In this document: positions 36,904 to 45,817 of the stretch, piece after piece
Layout: each line of letters begins with the position of its first letter
Position numbering within the stretch: position 1 is the stretch's first letter
Assembly: GCA_002172915.1 (NCBI GenBank)
Contig: NHBW01000005.1
Location: 2,722 to 66,721, forward strand
Length of the DNA: 64,000 nucleotides
Origin: Hyphomonas sp. TMED17
Lineage (GTDB): Bacteria > Pseudomonadota > Alphaproteobacteria > Caulobacterales > Hyphomonadaceae
Direction: 5' to 3'
Program-made: the position numbers and the translations under genes
Notes under the pieces: generated by a model
Seen by the model: the letters and a program-made list of their open reading frames with translations, nothing else
Told to the model about the DNA's origin: nothing
The model's database searches: none

Positions 36904-39123
36904 TTAATCATCGAAGTTAAAGCCGGGCTGCTTGCCAACGGCTGCCAGCGCAAAGGCATATTCAAGCGCTGTCTCTCTTAGCCCTTCGAACCGGCCGGAC
37001 GCCCCGCCATGGCCGGCGCCCATATTGATTTTCAGGAAGTATGGTCCTGCCATCGGGGCTTCATGCCGCAATTGCGCGGTCCATTTTGCCGGTTCCCAAT
37101 AAGTGACGCGTGGATCCGTCAGGCCACCTGTTATCAGCATCGGCGGGTATGACTGCTCGCGAACCTGATCATAGGGGCTGTAACTAAGAATATAATCATA
37201 GTCTTCCGGGCTGGTAATCGGATTACCCCATTCCGGCCACTCCGGCGGGGTGAGCGGCAGGGTCGTGTCCGACATTGTATTCAACACATCTACAAATGGT
37301 ACGGCAGCGACAATGCCTGCAAATAGATCCGGGGCCTGGTTGACCACCGCTCCCATCAGCATGCCGCCGGCCGATCCTCCCATGCCGACGATCTGTCCTG
37401 TGGAAGTGTAATTACTGTCGATCAGGAAGCGGGCAGCATCAACATAATCGTTGAATGTGTTGGTCTTGTTTTCAAGCTTGCCATCAAGATACCACTGATA
37501 GCCCTTTGCCATGGATCCGCGAGGATGGACGGTCGCATAAATCATGCCCCGGTTGACGAGTGCGATTGGTGTAGTTCTGAAATCCGGGGTGATTGTAATG
37601 CCATATGAGCCATAGCCGTATAGCAGCATCGGGGCCGAGCCGTCGCGCGCCGTCGTCTTATGGTAGAAAATTGTGACAGGAACGGTTTCGCCATCGCGAG
37701 CCGGAATCATGACGCGTTCTACGCGGTAATCGTCAATTGTATGCCCGGATGGAACTTCGAGCGTTTTACGCAACTGCCGTGCACCAGTCTCCAGATCATA
37801 ATCGAAAGTCTGATCCGGCGTGGTTGGCGAGGCATAGGTGAAGCGGATCTGGCTGGTCTTATACTCATAGCCAATTGATATATCGAGATCATATGCAGCT
37901 TCCTGAAATTCGATTGCCTGCTCGGTGCCTTCAACAGTTCGGATTATGATTTTTGGCAGCCCGTCTGTACGTTGAACTCTGATGATGAAGTCTTCGACCA
38001 CGGCCATGGACAGGATCAGTGTGCCCCGCTGATGCGGTACAAGATCTTCCCAGTTTGCGACCTCCGGCGCCGCGACCGGAGCAGTTACGAGCTTGTAGTC
38101 AAGCGCGCCGTCACGATTTGTCATAATCACGAACTGATCGCCGAAATGTTCCAGTGTATATTCAACACCAGCTTCACGCGCCGCAATCAAAACGGGTTCA
38201 GGGTTTTCGCTATCCGATCTGAAAAATCTGTACTCGCTCGTAGTATGATCGCTGGCGCGCAGAAATATGTAATCGCCTGACTGGCTGATATCTACGCCGA
38301 GGAAAAAACCGGGGTCACTTTCGCGATAGATTTCTTCTGACCTGCCGGAGCCAAGAACATACATATGAATGGCGGCTGGACGGCCCTCTTCGTTGCGTTC
38401 GATCCAGTAGATTCGATCTGAATTCTTGCCCCAGACAAATTCGCCATAACCATCCGTCAGACGGTCGGGCAGAAGCTCGCCTGTCGCGATATCTTTGATA
38501 TATATGTCGTAATATTCGCTGCCCTGAGTATCGACGCTGTAGGCGATGAGTTTGTGATCGGGTGAGTGCAGGACTTCTCCAAAGCTGAAATAGGGTTTGT
38601 CTTTACCAAGAGCATCACCGTCAAGAATGATCTCGGTTTCTGCATTCTCATTATAGATATCTTCTGCCGCTCGCCGCGCAAAAATGAGGTATTCGCCGCC
38701 TGTTCTATATTTGCTGAGATAGGCATAAGGCCCGTCAATATTTGGCAGTGAGGAATCATCTTCGTTGATCCGGCCGCGCATCTCGGTGAACAATCCTTCG
38801 GTGAGCGCGTCTAACGGCTGTTCCAGACTTGCTTTGGTATATGCATTTTCGGCCTCCAGATACGCTCTTATATCGGCCTGCAAACCGCTCGGATCTTTTA
38901 GCAATTGCTGCCAGTTATCATCCTTCAGCCATTGGTAGGGATCGTTTCTGACACGCCCTGCCTGCTCGATTTCATGTGAGACCCGCAACGCTGTCGGCGG
39001 GGATAGTGACGTCAGATTATTATCTTGGTCGCTTTGCATTTGGGTCTCCTGATAGAGCGAAAAAAAGGCCGTTGTCACCACAACGCAAAATATGGTGACG
39101 GCAACCGGAATGAATTGTTTCAT
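36904..39123 (-). CDS. Oligopeptidase B / prolyl oligopeptidase-family serine peptidase
   Basis: S9A-type peptidase that cleaves short peptides, often after Arg or Lys. The N-terminus has a membrane segment (about 5-25), so it is probably periplasmic and tethered. RVSHEIEQAGRVRNDPYQWLKDDNWQ is the family opening. The beta-propeller fills the middle and the alpha/beta hydrolase domain has Ser in GMGGSAGGMLMG (about 580), Asp in GGLTDPRVTYWEP and His in NMGAGHGGASGRF (about 704). Length 739 is normal. The preceding gene msrB is on the same strand. Confidence 0.92.
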   Translation of the reverse strand: MKQFIPVAVTIFCVVVTTAFFSLYQETQMQSDQDNNLTSLSPPTALRVSHEIEQAGRVRNDPYQWLKDDNWQQLLKDPSGLQADIRAYLEAENAYTKASLEQPLDALTEGLFTEMRGRINEDDSSLPNIDGPYAYLSKYRTGGEYLIFARRAAEDIYNENAETEIILDGDALGKDKPYFSFGEVLHSPDHKLIAYSVDTQGSEYYDIYIKDIATGELLPDRLTDGYGEFVWGKNSDRIYWIERNEEGRPAAIHMYVLGSGRSEEIYRESDPGFFLGVDISQSGDYIFLRASDHTTSEYRFFRSDSENPEPVLIAAREAGVEYTLEHFGDQFVIMTNRDGALDYKLVTAPVAAPEVANWEDLVPHQRGTLILSMAVVEDFIIRVQRTDGLPKIIIRTVEGTEQAIEFQEAAYDLDISIGYEYKTSQIRFTYASPTTPDQTFDYDLETGARQLRKTLEVPSGHTIDDYRVERVMIPARDGETVPVTIFYHKTTARDGSAPMLLYGYGSYGITITPDFRTTPIALVNRGMIYATVHPRGSMAKGYQWYLDGKLENKTNTFNDYVDAARFLIDSNYTSTGQIVGMGGSAGGMLMGAVVNQAPDLFAGIVAAVPFVDVLNTMSDTTLPLTPPEWPEWGNPITSPEDYDYILSYSPYDQVREQSYPPMLITGGLTDPRVTYWEPAKWTAQLRHEAPMAGPYFLKINMGAGHGGASGRFEGLRETALEYAFALAAVGKQPGFNFDD

Positions 39124-39201
39124 AATCTTAATATCCTGCCTTAGCCCTGCAGTTTCGACAGGTCATGACATTTGGTGGGGCAATGGGCGACCGGGTTGCG
39201 A

Positions 39202-39630
39202 TCAAGCGTCGCTTGGCTCAAATTGCAACACGACACCATTGATACACCAGCGTTCGCCGGTGGGTTCAGGGCCGTCATTGAAAACATGCCCCATATGCAG
39301 ACCGCATGAGGCACAATGACATTCCCGGCGCGGGTAGATCATTTTAAAATCGGTTTTGGTCGCAATCGCTGTTTCGCGAACCGGTTGCCAGAAACTTGGC
39401 CATCCGGTGCCGCTGTCGAATTTATGCTGAGAGGACCAAAGCGGGGCGCCGCAGCCAACACAATGATAAAAGCCATCGCGTTTTTCATCATTATGATTCC
39501 CGTCGGAGAAGGGCCGCTCGGTGCCTTCCTTTATACCTACCCGAAACTGTTCAGGCGTCAGAATATTCCGCCATTCATCATTACTGCGCTTGATGATTTT
39601 CGGGTTCGGGGTCGGTCGAAGGGGTATCAT
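39202..39630 (-). CDS. msrB: Peptide-methionine (R)-S-oxide reductase MsrB
   Basis: Repairs methionine-R-sulfoxide in proteins. Zinc is held by the CVGCGAPL and CHCASCGLHMGH pairs, and the catalytic Cys is in RWCINGVVL. FRVGIKEGTERPF and GTGWPSFWQPV are family motifs. ATG at 39630 is taken because AGGAG lies eight bases upstream; an ATG at 39672 would add 14 residues not typical of the family. Placed between a peptidase and a MaoC protein with no obvious functional link. Confidence 0.93.
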   Translation of the reverse strand: MIPLRPTPNPKIIKRSNDEWRNILTPEQFRVGIKEGTERPFSDGNHNDEKRDGFYHCVGCGAPLWSSQHKFDSGTGWPSFWQPVRETAIATKTDFKMIYPRRECHCASCGLHMGHVFNDGPEPTGERWCINGVVLQFEPSDA

Positions 39631-39674
39631 AGGCAAGCTCCTGAAACATTCACTTGCCTTTATATAGTGCAAAG

Positions 39675-40130
39675 CTAGGCGTATAGAACGGAAATTGTTT
39701 CAGCGACGCATGCTGGGCGTTCCTGACCTTCGATTTCGATCACGCATTCGGAAATGAGCTGCTTGCCGCCGGCCTTTTCGTTCACTTCTTTCAGGGTCTG
39801 GCGCATCCGTAGTTTGGATCCGACCGGAACCATGTTTGTAAACCGGACAGAATTGCAGCCATAATTGATGCCGCGGCTGGTGCCGGTGACTCTCATGACT
39901 TCCGGACCAAGCATTGGTAGAAGCGACAAGGTCAGATAGCCATGCACGATGGGGCTTCCCAGCTCCTTGGTCGCACGCTCGACATCAATATGAATCCATT
40001 GGTGATCGCCGGTCGCATCGGCGAAAAGATTGACGCGGTCCTGATCGATCAAGTGCCAGTCTGAGACGCCAATCTCCTTTCCAGCCATTTTTTCCAGATC
40101 TTCGAAAGCGATTTCGGTTGGGTTGGCCAT
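39675..40130 (-). CDS. MaoC-family (R)-specific enoyl-CoA hydratase-like protein
   Basis: Small hot-dog-fold protein of 151 residues. DWHLIDQDRVNLFADATGDHQWIHID is the MaoC/hydratase-2 signature with the catalytic Asp-His pair (D36-like and H41-like in ATGDHQWIH), and GSPIVHGYLTLSLLP follows. It likely hydrates 2-enoyl-CoA to the (R)-3-hydroxyacyl form. AAAAAGG precedes the ATG. The acyl-CoA ligase lies 85 bases upstream, suggesting a shared acyl-CoA pathway. Confidence 0.88.
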   Translation of the reverse strand: MANPTEIAFEDLEKMAGKEIGVSDWHLIDQDRVNLFADATGDHQWIHIDVERATKELGSPIVHGYLTLSLLPMLGPEVMRVTGTSRGINYGCNSVRFTNMVPVGSKLRMRQTLKEVNEKAGGKQLISECVIEIEGQERPACVAETISVLYA

Positions 40131-40214
40131 AGTATTTTCCTTTTTGTTTTGTGAAAGCGGAGTATCGACGAGCAGCGATGCTGCTTTTTCTGTCGATGGG
40201 TAACAAGGGATAAG

Positions 40215-41762
40215 TTAGACAATTCGGCTGCTGGCGTTCCCCCAGTACCGGTCGCGGACCAGGCGTTTGTAAAGCTTTCCGGTCGGATGCCGAGGTAGCT
40301 CAGGGTCGAAGTCGACGCTGCGAGGACATTTGATTTTAGCCAGCTGGCTCTGGCAGTATTCGAGTAGCTCTTCGGCAAGCTCCTCACTTGGTTCCAGCCC
40401 GTTAATGGGCTGGACAACCGCTTTGACCGCCTCGCCAAATTCTTCATCCGGTACACCGATCACTGCGACATCGGCAACTGAGGGGTGCGTTATCAGAACG
40501 TTTTCGGCCTCTTGCGGGTAAATATTCACGCCGCCGGATATAATCATAAAGGCTTTTCTGTCGGTAAGATAAAGGAAACCATCGCCATCAACCCGGCCAA
40601 TGTCGCCGAGCGACGACCAGTCCTGATGCTTAGGATTGAGTGCGCCGGCAGTCTTTTCTTTATCATTATGATATTTTGGAACTGGCGTGCCACCGAAGTA
40701 GACCTGCCCCTCCTCGCCGGTTTCAACTTCGTCGCCGTCTTCGTTGCAAATGTGTAATTCGCCCCAGACAGGATAACCGACAGTGCCCTTGTGCTGCAAC
40801 CACTGCTCCGAGCTTGCCCATGTCATGCCGTTACCTTCGGAGCCGGCATAGTATTCTTCGACAACCGGTCCCCACCAGTCAATGATCTGTTCTTTGATAG
40901 GGATCGGGCAGGGTGCAGCGGCGTGAACGGCAGCGCGTAGGCTTGAGACATCATATTTTTTGCGGACGTCTTCCGGCAGTTTGAGCATCTTTACAAACAT
41001 TGTCGGAACGAGCTGCGTATGGGTGATTTTGTAAGTCTCGACCAAGGACAGGAATGTTTCCGCGTCAAATTTCTCCATAATGATTATGGTGTTTTGATAG
41101 CGCGTCATTGTCATGCACCAGGCGAGCGGCGCGGCGTGGTACAGTGGTGCAGGTGACAAATAGACGCCATCCGTTGAGGCTCTGAAAAAAGCATTCGCAA
41201 TCATCATCAACGCATTGCTGGCATCAATTGCCGGGTCGGCAGGAAGCGCCGGCCGGATTCCTTTCGGACGTCCGGTTGTTCCGGATGAATATAGCATGGC
41301 AGCACCTGCATGTTCATCGGCAATTGGTGTTGTTGGATAGTCTGTCAGGATCTGCTTGAATGCCGTGAAACCTTCAATGTCGCCGTCGATTGACCAATAG
41401 GCTTCGCAATCGGTGGTTTCGGCGACCGCGGTCGCAACCGATCCTAAACCATGCGAGGCAATCAGCAGCCGGGACCCGGAATCATTGATGATATATTCAA
41501 CTTCAGGGGCTGTCAGGCGGGATGAAATTGCAACAAAATACAGTCCAGCCCGTTGTGCGGCCCAGCAAATTTCAAAGAAACGCGGTGTATTTTCAGCAAA
41601 AATTGCAAACGTGTCACCAATTTGAAGTCCAAGCGCCCGCAGGGCATGGGCGGTCTGGTTCGCGCGATCTTCAAGTTCCCCAAATGTAACGGTTTCGCCA
41701 CTTCCCGACATAATGAATGCGGGCTTGTCCGGATTCGTCCTAGCATGATCTCTTGGATACAT
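40215..41762 (-). CDS. Acyl-CoA synthetase (AMP-dependent ligase)
   Basis: Activates a carboxylic acid to its CoA thioester via acyl-AMP. The AMP-binding loop is YSSGTTGRPKGI; YAGSEGNGMTW, WSSLGDIGRVDGDGFLYLTDR and the C-terminal LPRHPTGKLYKR (conserved Lys) complete the family motifs. Length 515 is normal. It resembles fatty-acid or aromatic/sterol-side-chain CoA ligases, but the acid is not known. GGACGG-type ribosome site precedes ATG. It neighbours MaoC downstream and a membrane hydroxylase and enoyl-CoA hydratase upstream. Confidence 0.92.
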   Translation of the reverse strand: MYPRDHARTNPDKPAFIMSGSGETVTFGELEDRANQTAHALRALGLQIGDTFAIFAENTPRFFEICWAAQRAGLYFVAISSRLTAPEVEYIINDSGSRLLIASHGLGSVATAVAETTDCEAYWSIDGDIEGFTAFKQILTDYPTTPIADEHAGAAMLYSSGTTGRPKGIRPALPADPAIDASNALMMIANAFFRASTDGVYLSPAPLYHAAPLAWCMTMTRYQNTIIIMEKFDAETFLSLVETYKITHTQLVPTMFVKMLKLPEDVRKKYDVSSLRAAVHAAAPCPIPIKEQIIDWWGPVVEEYYAGSEGNGMTWASSEQWLQHKGTVGYPVWGELHICNEDGDEVETGEEGQVYFGGTPVPKYHNDKEKTAGALNPKHQDWSSLGDIGRVDGDGFLYLTDRKAFMIISGGVNIYPQEAENVLITHPSVADVAVIGVPDEEFGEAVKAVVQPINGLEPSEELAEELLEYCQSQLAKIKCPRSVDFDPELPRHPTGKLYKRLVRDRYWGNASSRIV

Positions 41763-41855
41763 AATGTCTTCCGTCCCTGAATTTCATTTTATTATGTTTT
41801 GCTATATAATTAGCGATGACAAAGGGCTTGTGTCTATTGCTGCCCTTAGAAAAGT

Positions 41856-42752
41856 TTAGGTCTTTCTCCTCTCGGCCCAGTCACGCTTTATATCTTCGGT
41901 TCGCTGATGTTTGCCTGCGGGGTCCCAGCCGGGTGGATTTATCATCCGCCTCAGCCAGTTTACCGGTTTTACGCCGTCATTGATGCAATCATTAATGAGA
42001 CTGACGGCTTCGTGGAATGCGATGACTAGAAGGTTGAAGCTTTCAAGCGGCTTGACGATGCCATAAACTGGCGGTTCGTTCTGCCTCTCTGCAACAAAGG
42101 TCCCGAACATTTTGTCCCAGACAATGAAAACACCAGCATAATTGGCATCAAGATATCGCGGATTTATTGCATGGTGCACGCGGTGATGACTGGGAGTGTT
42201 AAAAATAGCTTCAAACCAGGCCGGCATTCGGTCGATGCTTTCGGTATGGATCCAGAATTGATAAATCAGGTTGATGCCGGCGACCAGAATAATCAGTCCG
42301 GGATTAAAACCTAGAATGACAAGCGGCAGACCGAGGGCAACCAGACCGGTGAAGGGGCCGAACCAGGGCTGTCTCAACGCTGTTGAAAGATTATAATGCT
42401 GGCTCGAATGATGGGTGACATGTTCCATCCAAAACCAGCGCACACGATGCGCCAGGCGGTGCTTCCAATAATAGACAAAATCATACGCGATAAATACGAG
42501 GATGAAGCTGTAGGCATTACTGCTGATTGTCATAATCCGATATGGCCAGAGTGACATCATCAGCCAGGTCAGCGCGAACGCGGTCAACGCGCCGACGATC
42601 AGGTTTCCGACGCCCATGCTCATGCTGGCGAAGGTGTCACGTAATTCGTACTTGCCTCTAGCGTAATTCAGGCGGATGGCGGTATATTCAACAATTACCG
42701 CTAGCGCGAAAACCGGTCCGAACAGGGCTGTGATATCAGGATAATTTTCCAT
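41856..42752 (-). CDS. Sterol desaturase/fatty acid hydroxylase-family membrane protein
   Basis: Second di-iron membrane oxygenase of this family (298 residues). His motifs: KHRLAHRVRWFWMEHVTHHSSQHY contains HRLAH, EHVTHH and QHY, and HHRVHHAINPRY comes later. Four membrane segments are visible near 10-30, 45-70, 80-98 and 140-165. The 'YWKHRLAHRVRW' form is typical of bacterial sterol-desaturase-like proteins. It lies between an acyl-CoA ligase and a divergent enoyl-CoA hydratase. Substrate unknown. Confidence 0.88.
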   Translation of the reverse strand: MENYPDITALFGPVFALAVIVEYTAIRLNYARGKYELRDTFASMSMGVGNLIVGALTAFALTWLMMSLWPYRIMTISSNAYSFILVFIAYDFVYYWKHRLAHRVRWFWMEHVTHHSSQHYNLSTALRQPWFGPFTGLVALGLPLVILGFNPGLIILVAGINLIYQFWIHTESIDRMPAWFEAIFNTPSHHRVHHAINPRYLDANYAGVFIVWDKMFGTFVAERQNEPPVYGIVKPLESFNLLVIAFHEAVSLINDCINDGVKPVNWLRRMINPPGWDPAGKHQRTEDIKRDWAERRKT

Positions 42753-42874
42753 AATTCTGAATGCGCAAAAATTTACAGAAAGAAAAGTGTGGACGTAGCG
42801 TCAGCCTGTTGCAGCGGTTGACGTTTTAAAGATGTAACGGTCATTTAAAGATGTTTACTAATTGAGAGGTCAAA

Positions 42875-43771
42875 ATGGCAAGCTTAGGACAATTCGAACA
42901 AATTCAACTCGAGGTCGAAGACGGCATCGCAATTCTGACACTAAATCGCCCGGAAAGCATGAATGCATTCACCGGGCGGATGATGTATGAGTTGATCGAG
43001 GCGTTTGACATCACCGACGCCAATGATGATGTCCGGGCGGTTATTATGACCGGCAGTGGCGATCGGGCATTCTGTGCCGGCGCCGATTTGTCCGAAGGGG
43101 CGAAGACGTTCGATTATGAAGCCCGCTCGGAAGAGCCTGATCGTGGCGACTTGGAAGATCTGCAACGTGATGGCGGCGGCCGGGTAACTCTGAGAATGTT
43201 TAACAGCCTGAAACCGGTGATCGGCGCGATTAACGGGGCGGCCGTTGGCATCGGCGTAACCATGCAATTGCCTATGGATATCCGTATCGCTTCGGAAACT
43301 GCACGGTTCGGGTTTGTTTTCAATCGCCGCGGGATTAATCCGGAAGCCGCATCGAGCTGGTTTCTGCCTCGTATCGTCGGCATTTCGAAAGCGCTGGAAT
43401 GGTGCTATTCGGGCAAGGTATTTCCGGCACAGGAGGCGCTCGAGGGCGGCCTGATACGCTCGATTCACAAACCGGATGAATTGCTGGATGCAGCGAAAGC
43501 CATTGCGCGGGAAATGGCCGATAATACCGCTGCCGTTTCAACCAGTTTGACCCGTCAGATGATGTGGAAAATGTTAGGTGCAAGCCATCCTATGGAAGCG
43601 CATATCGTCGATAGCGCGGCAATTTACCGACGCGGGCAGAGTGAAGACGCCAAAGAAGGTGTTATGAGCTTTCTTGAGAAACGAAAGCCGACTTATCCGG
43701 TCAAAGTGTCTGATGGTATGCCGGACTTCTTTCCTTGGTGGGACGAGCCCGAGTTCAAGTGGATTGGCTGA
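42875..43771 (+). CDS. Enoyl-CoA hydratase/isomerase (crotonase family)
   Basis: Crotonase-fold protein of 298 residues. ILTLNRPESMNAFTGRMMYELIEAFD is the substrate strand; GDRAFCAGADLSEG is the oxyanion-hole motif; GAINGAAVGIGVTMQLPMDIRIASE follows. PEAASSWFLPRIVG gives an enoyl-CoA hydratase/isomerase layout. The ribosome site GAGAGG precedes the ATG. A second member of the family lies at 55489-56298. Divergent from the hydroxylase, close to the CoA ligase, so it probably acts on the same class of acyl-CoA. Confidence 0.92.
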   Translation: MASLGQFEQIQLEVEDGIAILTLNRPESMNAFTGRMMYELIEAFDITDANDDVRAVIMTGSGDRAFCAGADLSEGAKTFDYEARSEEPDRGDLEDLQRDGGGRVTLRMFNSLKPVIGAINGAAVGIGVTMQLPMDIRIASETARFGFVFNRRGINPEAASSWFLPRIVGISKALEWCYSGKVFPAQEALEGGLIRSIHKPDELLDAAKAIAREMADNTAAVSTSLTRQMMWKMLGASHPMEAHIVDSAAIYRRGQSEDAKEGVMSFLEKRKPTYPVKVSDGMPDFFPWWDEPEFKWIG

Positions 43772-43820
43772 CACGCAAGTGTCCTGATTGTCGTCAGCTG
43801 GCCGCCAGTGGCGAGTGCCA

Positions 43821-45521
43821 TCAGACAATGGCAGCATCAATCAAGAGAAAGGTTGCCAGTCGCGCGCTGGCGCTTTTCTTTGAGCTGGCTGTCTTCTCGA
43901 GTGCCTCAAGCGCGTCGGCTTGCTCATAACTTATGAAATCACTTGCGAGCTGCATAAGAGACGCATCTGACCGCAACCGCTTGCGGATCCGGTCGACGGA
44001 CCGGTTTGCGTCTTCGGAGACAATCCGCCGCCGCTCGATGTCTCCTTTAAGGGATGCAGCGGCCGCGCGTTTTTTCTGCTTGGTCCGGAATGCGTCGACC
44101 AGCTCTATGCCTGATTCTTCGAGACGAAGTATGATTTCGCTGGCCGTTTCCTCTCGCGATAAAGGCACATGATCGCTCTTTTCCATATCGGCGATAATTT
44201 CGCTCAGTGACTGCTTGGAATGGGCGTCTTCGATCGCTCCCTCAAGATTATCATCGATCTCGATATCGACGAAGTCTTCCGGCTCGAAATCTAGCCAGCC
44301 TTGATCGCGTTCAAGGTTTTGTGCGGCCCGGCTCTCGTCGACAGTGGCAGCGATCTGGTCGGCAGCCGCTTCGAACAGGCCAGGACCATCCGCAGGTGCC
44401 TCCTCACTGTCAGAATCGTGCGAGGCAATGGGCGGATTTGCCGGCTTGCCGGCGGCTGTCGGGGTATTTGAGCGGCCGCGCCGCCGCGCTTGTCGGCGGG
44501 GTGGCGCCGCTGCCGGACCGAGATCCTCGTCATCATCGAGAATTTCATCATCACGCGTCGCTGATGCGACCGGGATCTTGATATCGGGTTCAGAACCGAT
44601 GTCATCGGCTGAGTTGCCAGTCGCAATTACCGCAGCGGCCAGACGCTGGCTCGCATTTTCGAGCGCATCAATTATCTGCTCGGATGAACGACACGCCGCT
44701 TCCACCGAATCCTGAGAGGCAATCAAATTATCATCCATGCGCTGTAGGGTTTCGATCAAACCGCCACCATTTTCAGTTGCTGCGCCAGCCAGAGCATCAA
44801 TTTCACTGATTTTTTCGCCAAGCGAAACGCCGGTTGCTTCGAGACGGTCAAGGCGTGCCTCGAGTGCTTTTTCGGCCTTCTCAATATCTGCGGCGAAGGA
44901 TTCGGCTGATTTGGTCAGGAGGCGTGTCTGTTTTGGCAGCGCGTCAGGAAGGCTCTCTGACAATGCATGTAGCGATTTGGCGAGCGTTTCGAGCGACTGG
45001 CGTTCCTGCGAGAGTTGGCTAACCAATTCTTTCGTATTGTCGGCATTCGCGTACGTTACCGATTCGATCCGGCGTCTTTCATCGTCCAATGTTTCGAATA
45101 CGTCCTTGATGCTGGTCACGGCCTCCGTCATTGCCTGACTCATTGCGGACGTAGCCTGGTTTAGCTGGTCAACAACCCGGTTTGGGCGGGTCTCTGAGTC
45201 GTCTGCCGGCGCCAATAATCGGGCCGCTGCCTGCAAGATTTGTTCATTCGCTTCGGCAGTGCGCTGGCGTTCTGAGATTAGCGCGCCGGCAAGGGCGATT
45301 AGCGCCCCGGGCAATAATAATGATGCCGCACCGAGAATGATTATAAACGGATTAAATACTGACAGGGCATTGAGGCCGATCACCTGGACTGTCGCTATAA
45401 GGATTGTAAGCGTCCAAAGCCCGGCGGCACCAAGACATAATTTAAAACCCCAATCGCTAAAGCGGCCGGCTGGTGGGTGAATGTCCGGGGCGATATCGAT
45501 GTGGTTTGTATCGTCGGTCAT
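43821..45521 (-). CDS. Membrane-anchored coiled-coil protein, TipN-like
   Basis: Two hydrophobic segments near residues 25-47 and 57-78 are followed by a long alpha-helical, Glu/Ala/Gln-rich coiled-coil (about 130-310), an acidic and Pro/Arg-rich linker (about 320-420), and a well-ordered C-terminal helical region (about 440-566). This two-helix anchor plus coiled-coil layout resembles the polarity protein TipN of Caulobacter. The similarity is in organisation, not a sequence match I can prove. ATG at 45521 was chosen over one at 45590 because the longer form has no convincing ribosome site and ends in the normal-looking MTDDTNH start. The role is unknown. Confidence 0.65.
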   Translation of the reverse strand: MTDDTNHIDIAPDIHPPAGRFSDWGFKLCLGAAGLWTLTILIATVQVIGLNALSVFNPFIIILGAASLLLPGALIALAGALISERQRTAEANEQILQAAARLLAPADDSETRPNRVVDQLNQATSAMSQAMTEAVTSIKDVFETLDDERRRIESVTYANADNTKELVSQLSQERQSLETLAKSLHALSESLPDALPKQTRLLTKSAESFAADIEKAEKALEARLDRLEATGVSLGEKISEIDALAGAATENGGGLIETLQRMDDNLIASQDSVEAACRSSEQIIDALENASQRLAAAVIATGNSADDIGSEPDIKIPVASATRDDEILDDDEDLGPAAAPPRRQARRRGRSNTPTAAGKPANPPIASHDSDSEEAPADGPGLFEAAADQIAATVDESRAAQNLERDQGWLDFEPEDFVDIEIDDNLEGAIEDAHSKQSLSEIIADMEKSDHVPLSREETASEIILRLEESGIELVDAFRTKQKKRAAAASLKGDIERRRIVSEDANRSVDRIRKRLRSDASLMQLASDFISYEQADALEALEKTASSKKSASARLATFLLIDAAIV

Positions 45522-45817
45522 GTGTGGTCCGTTCCGAATCTCTGCGACTTGTTTCGTTGCAACTATAAACCCTGCTGAAATCGGCGCCAACCTTGTCCCG
45601 CGCGCGACGCAGTCCGGGCTGATCTGTTGCTCCAGACAATGCTTTACTTCGTTCTAAATAGACTAGATTTTTTCAATATGCGCAAATCAGTGTTAAATCC
45701 GCATTTCAGTTATTAGCAGTTTCGCGATGATAAGAATCGATAGATGTCTAAAACGTTTGGCCGCATTAGTAGAGGTGCCGGTCTAACATATAAATATATG
45801 AAGCAAGGACATCCTAA

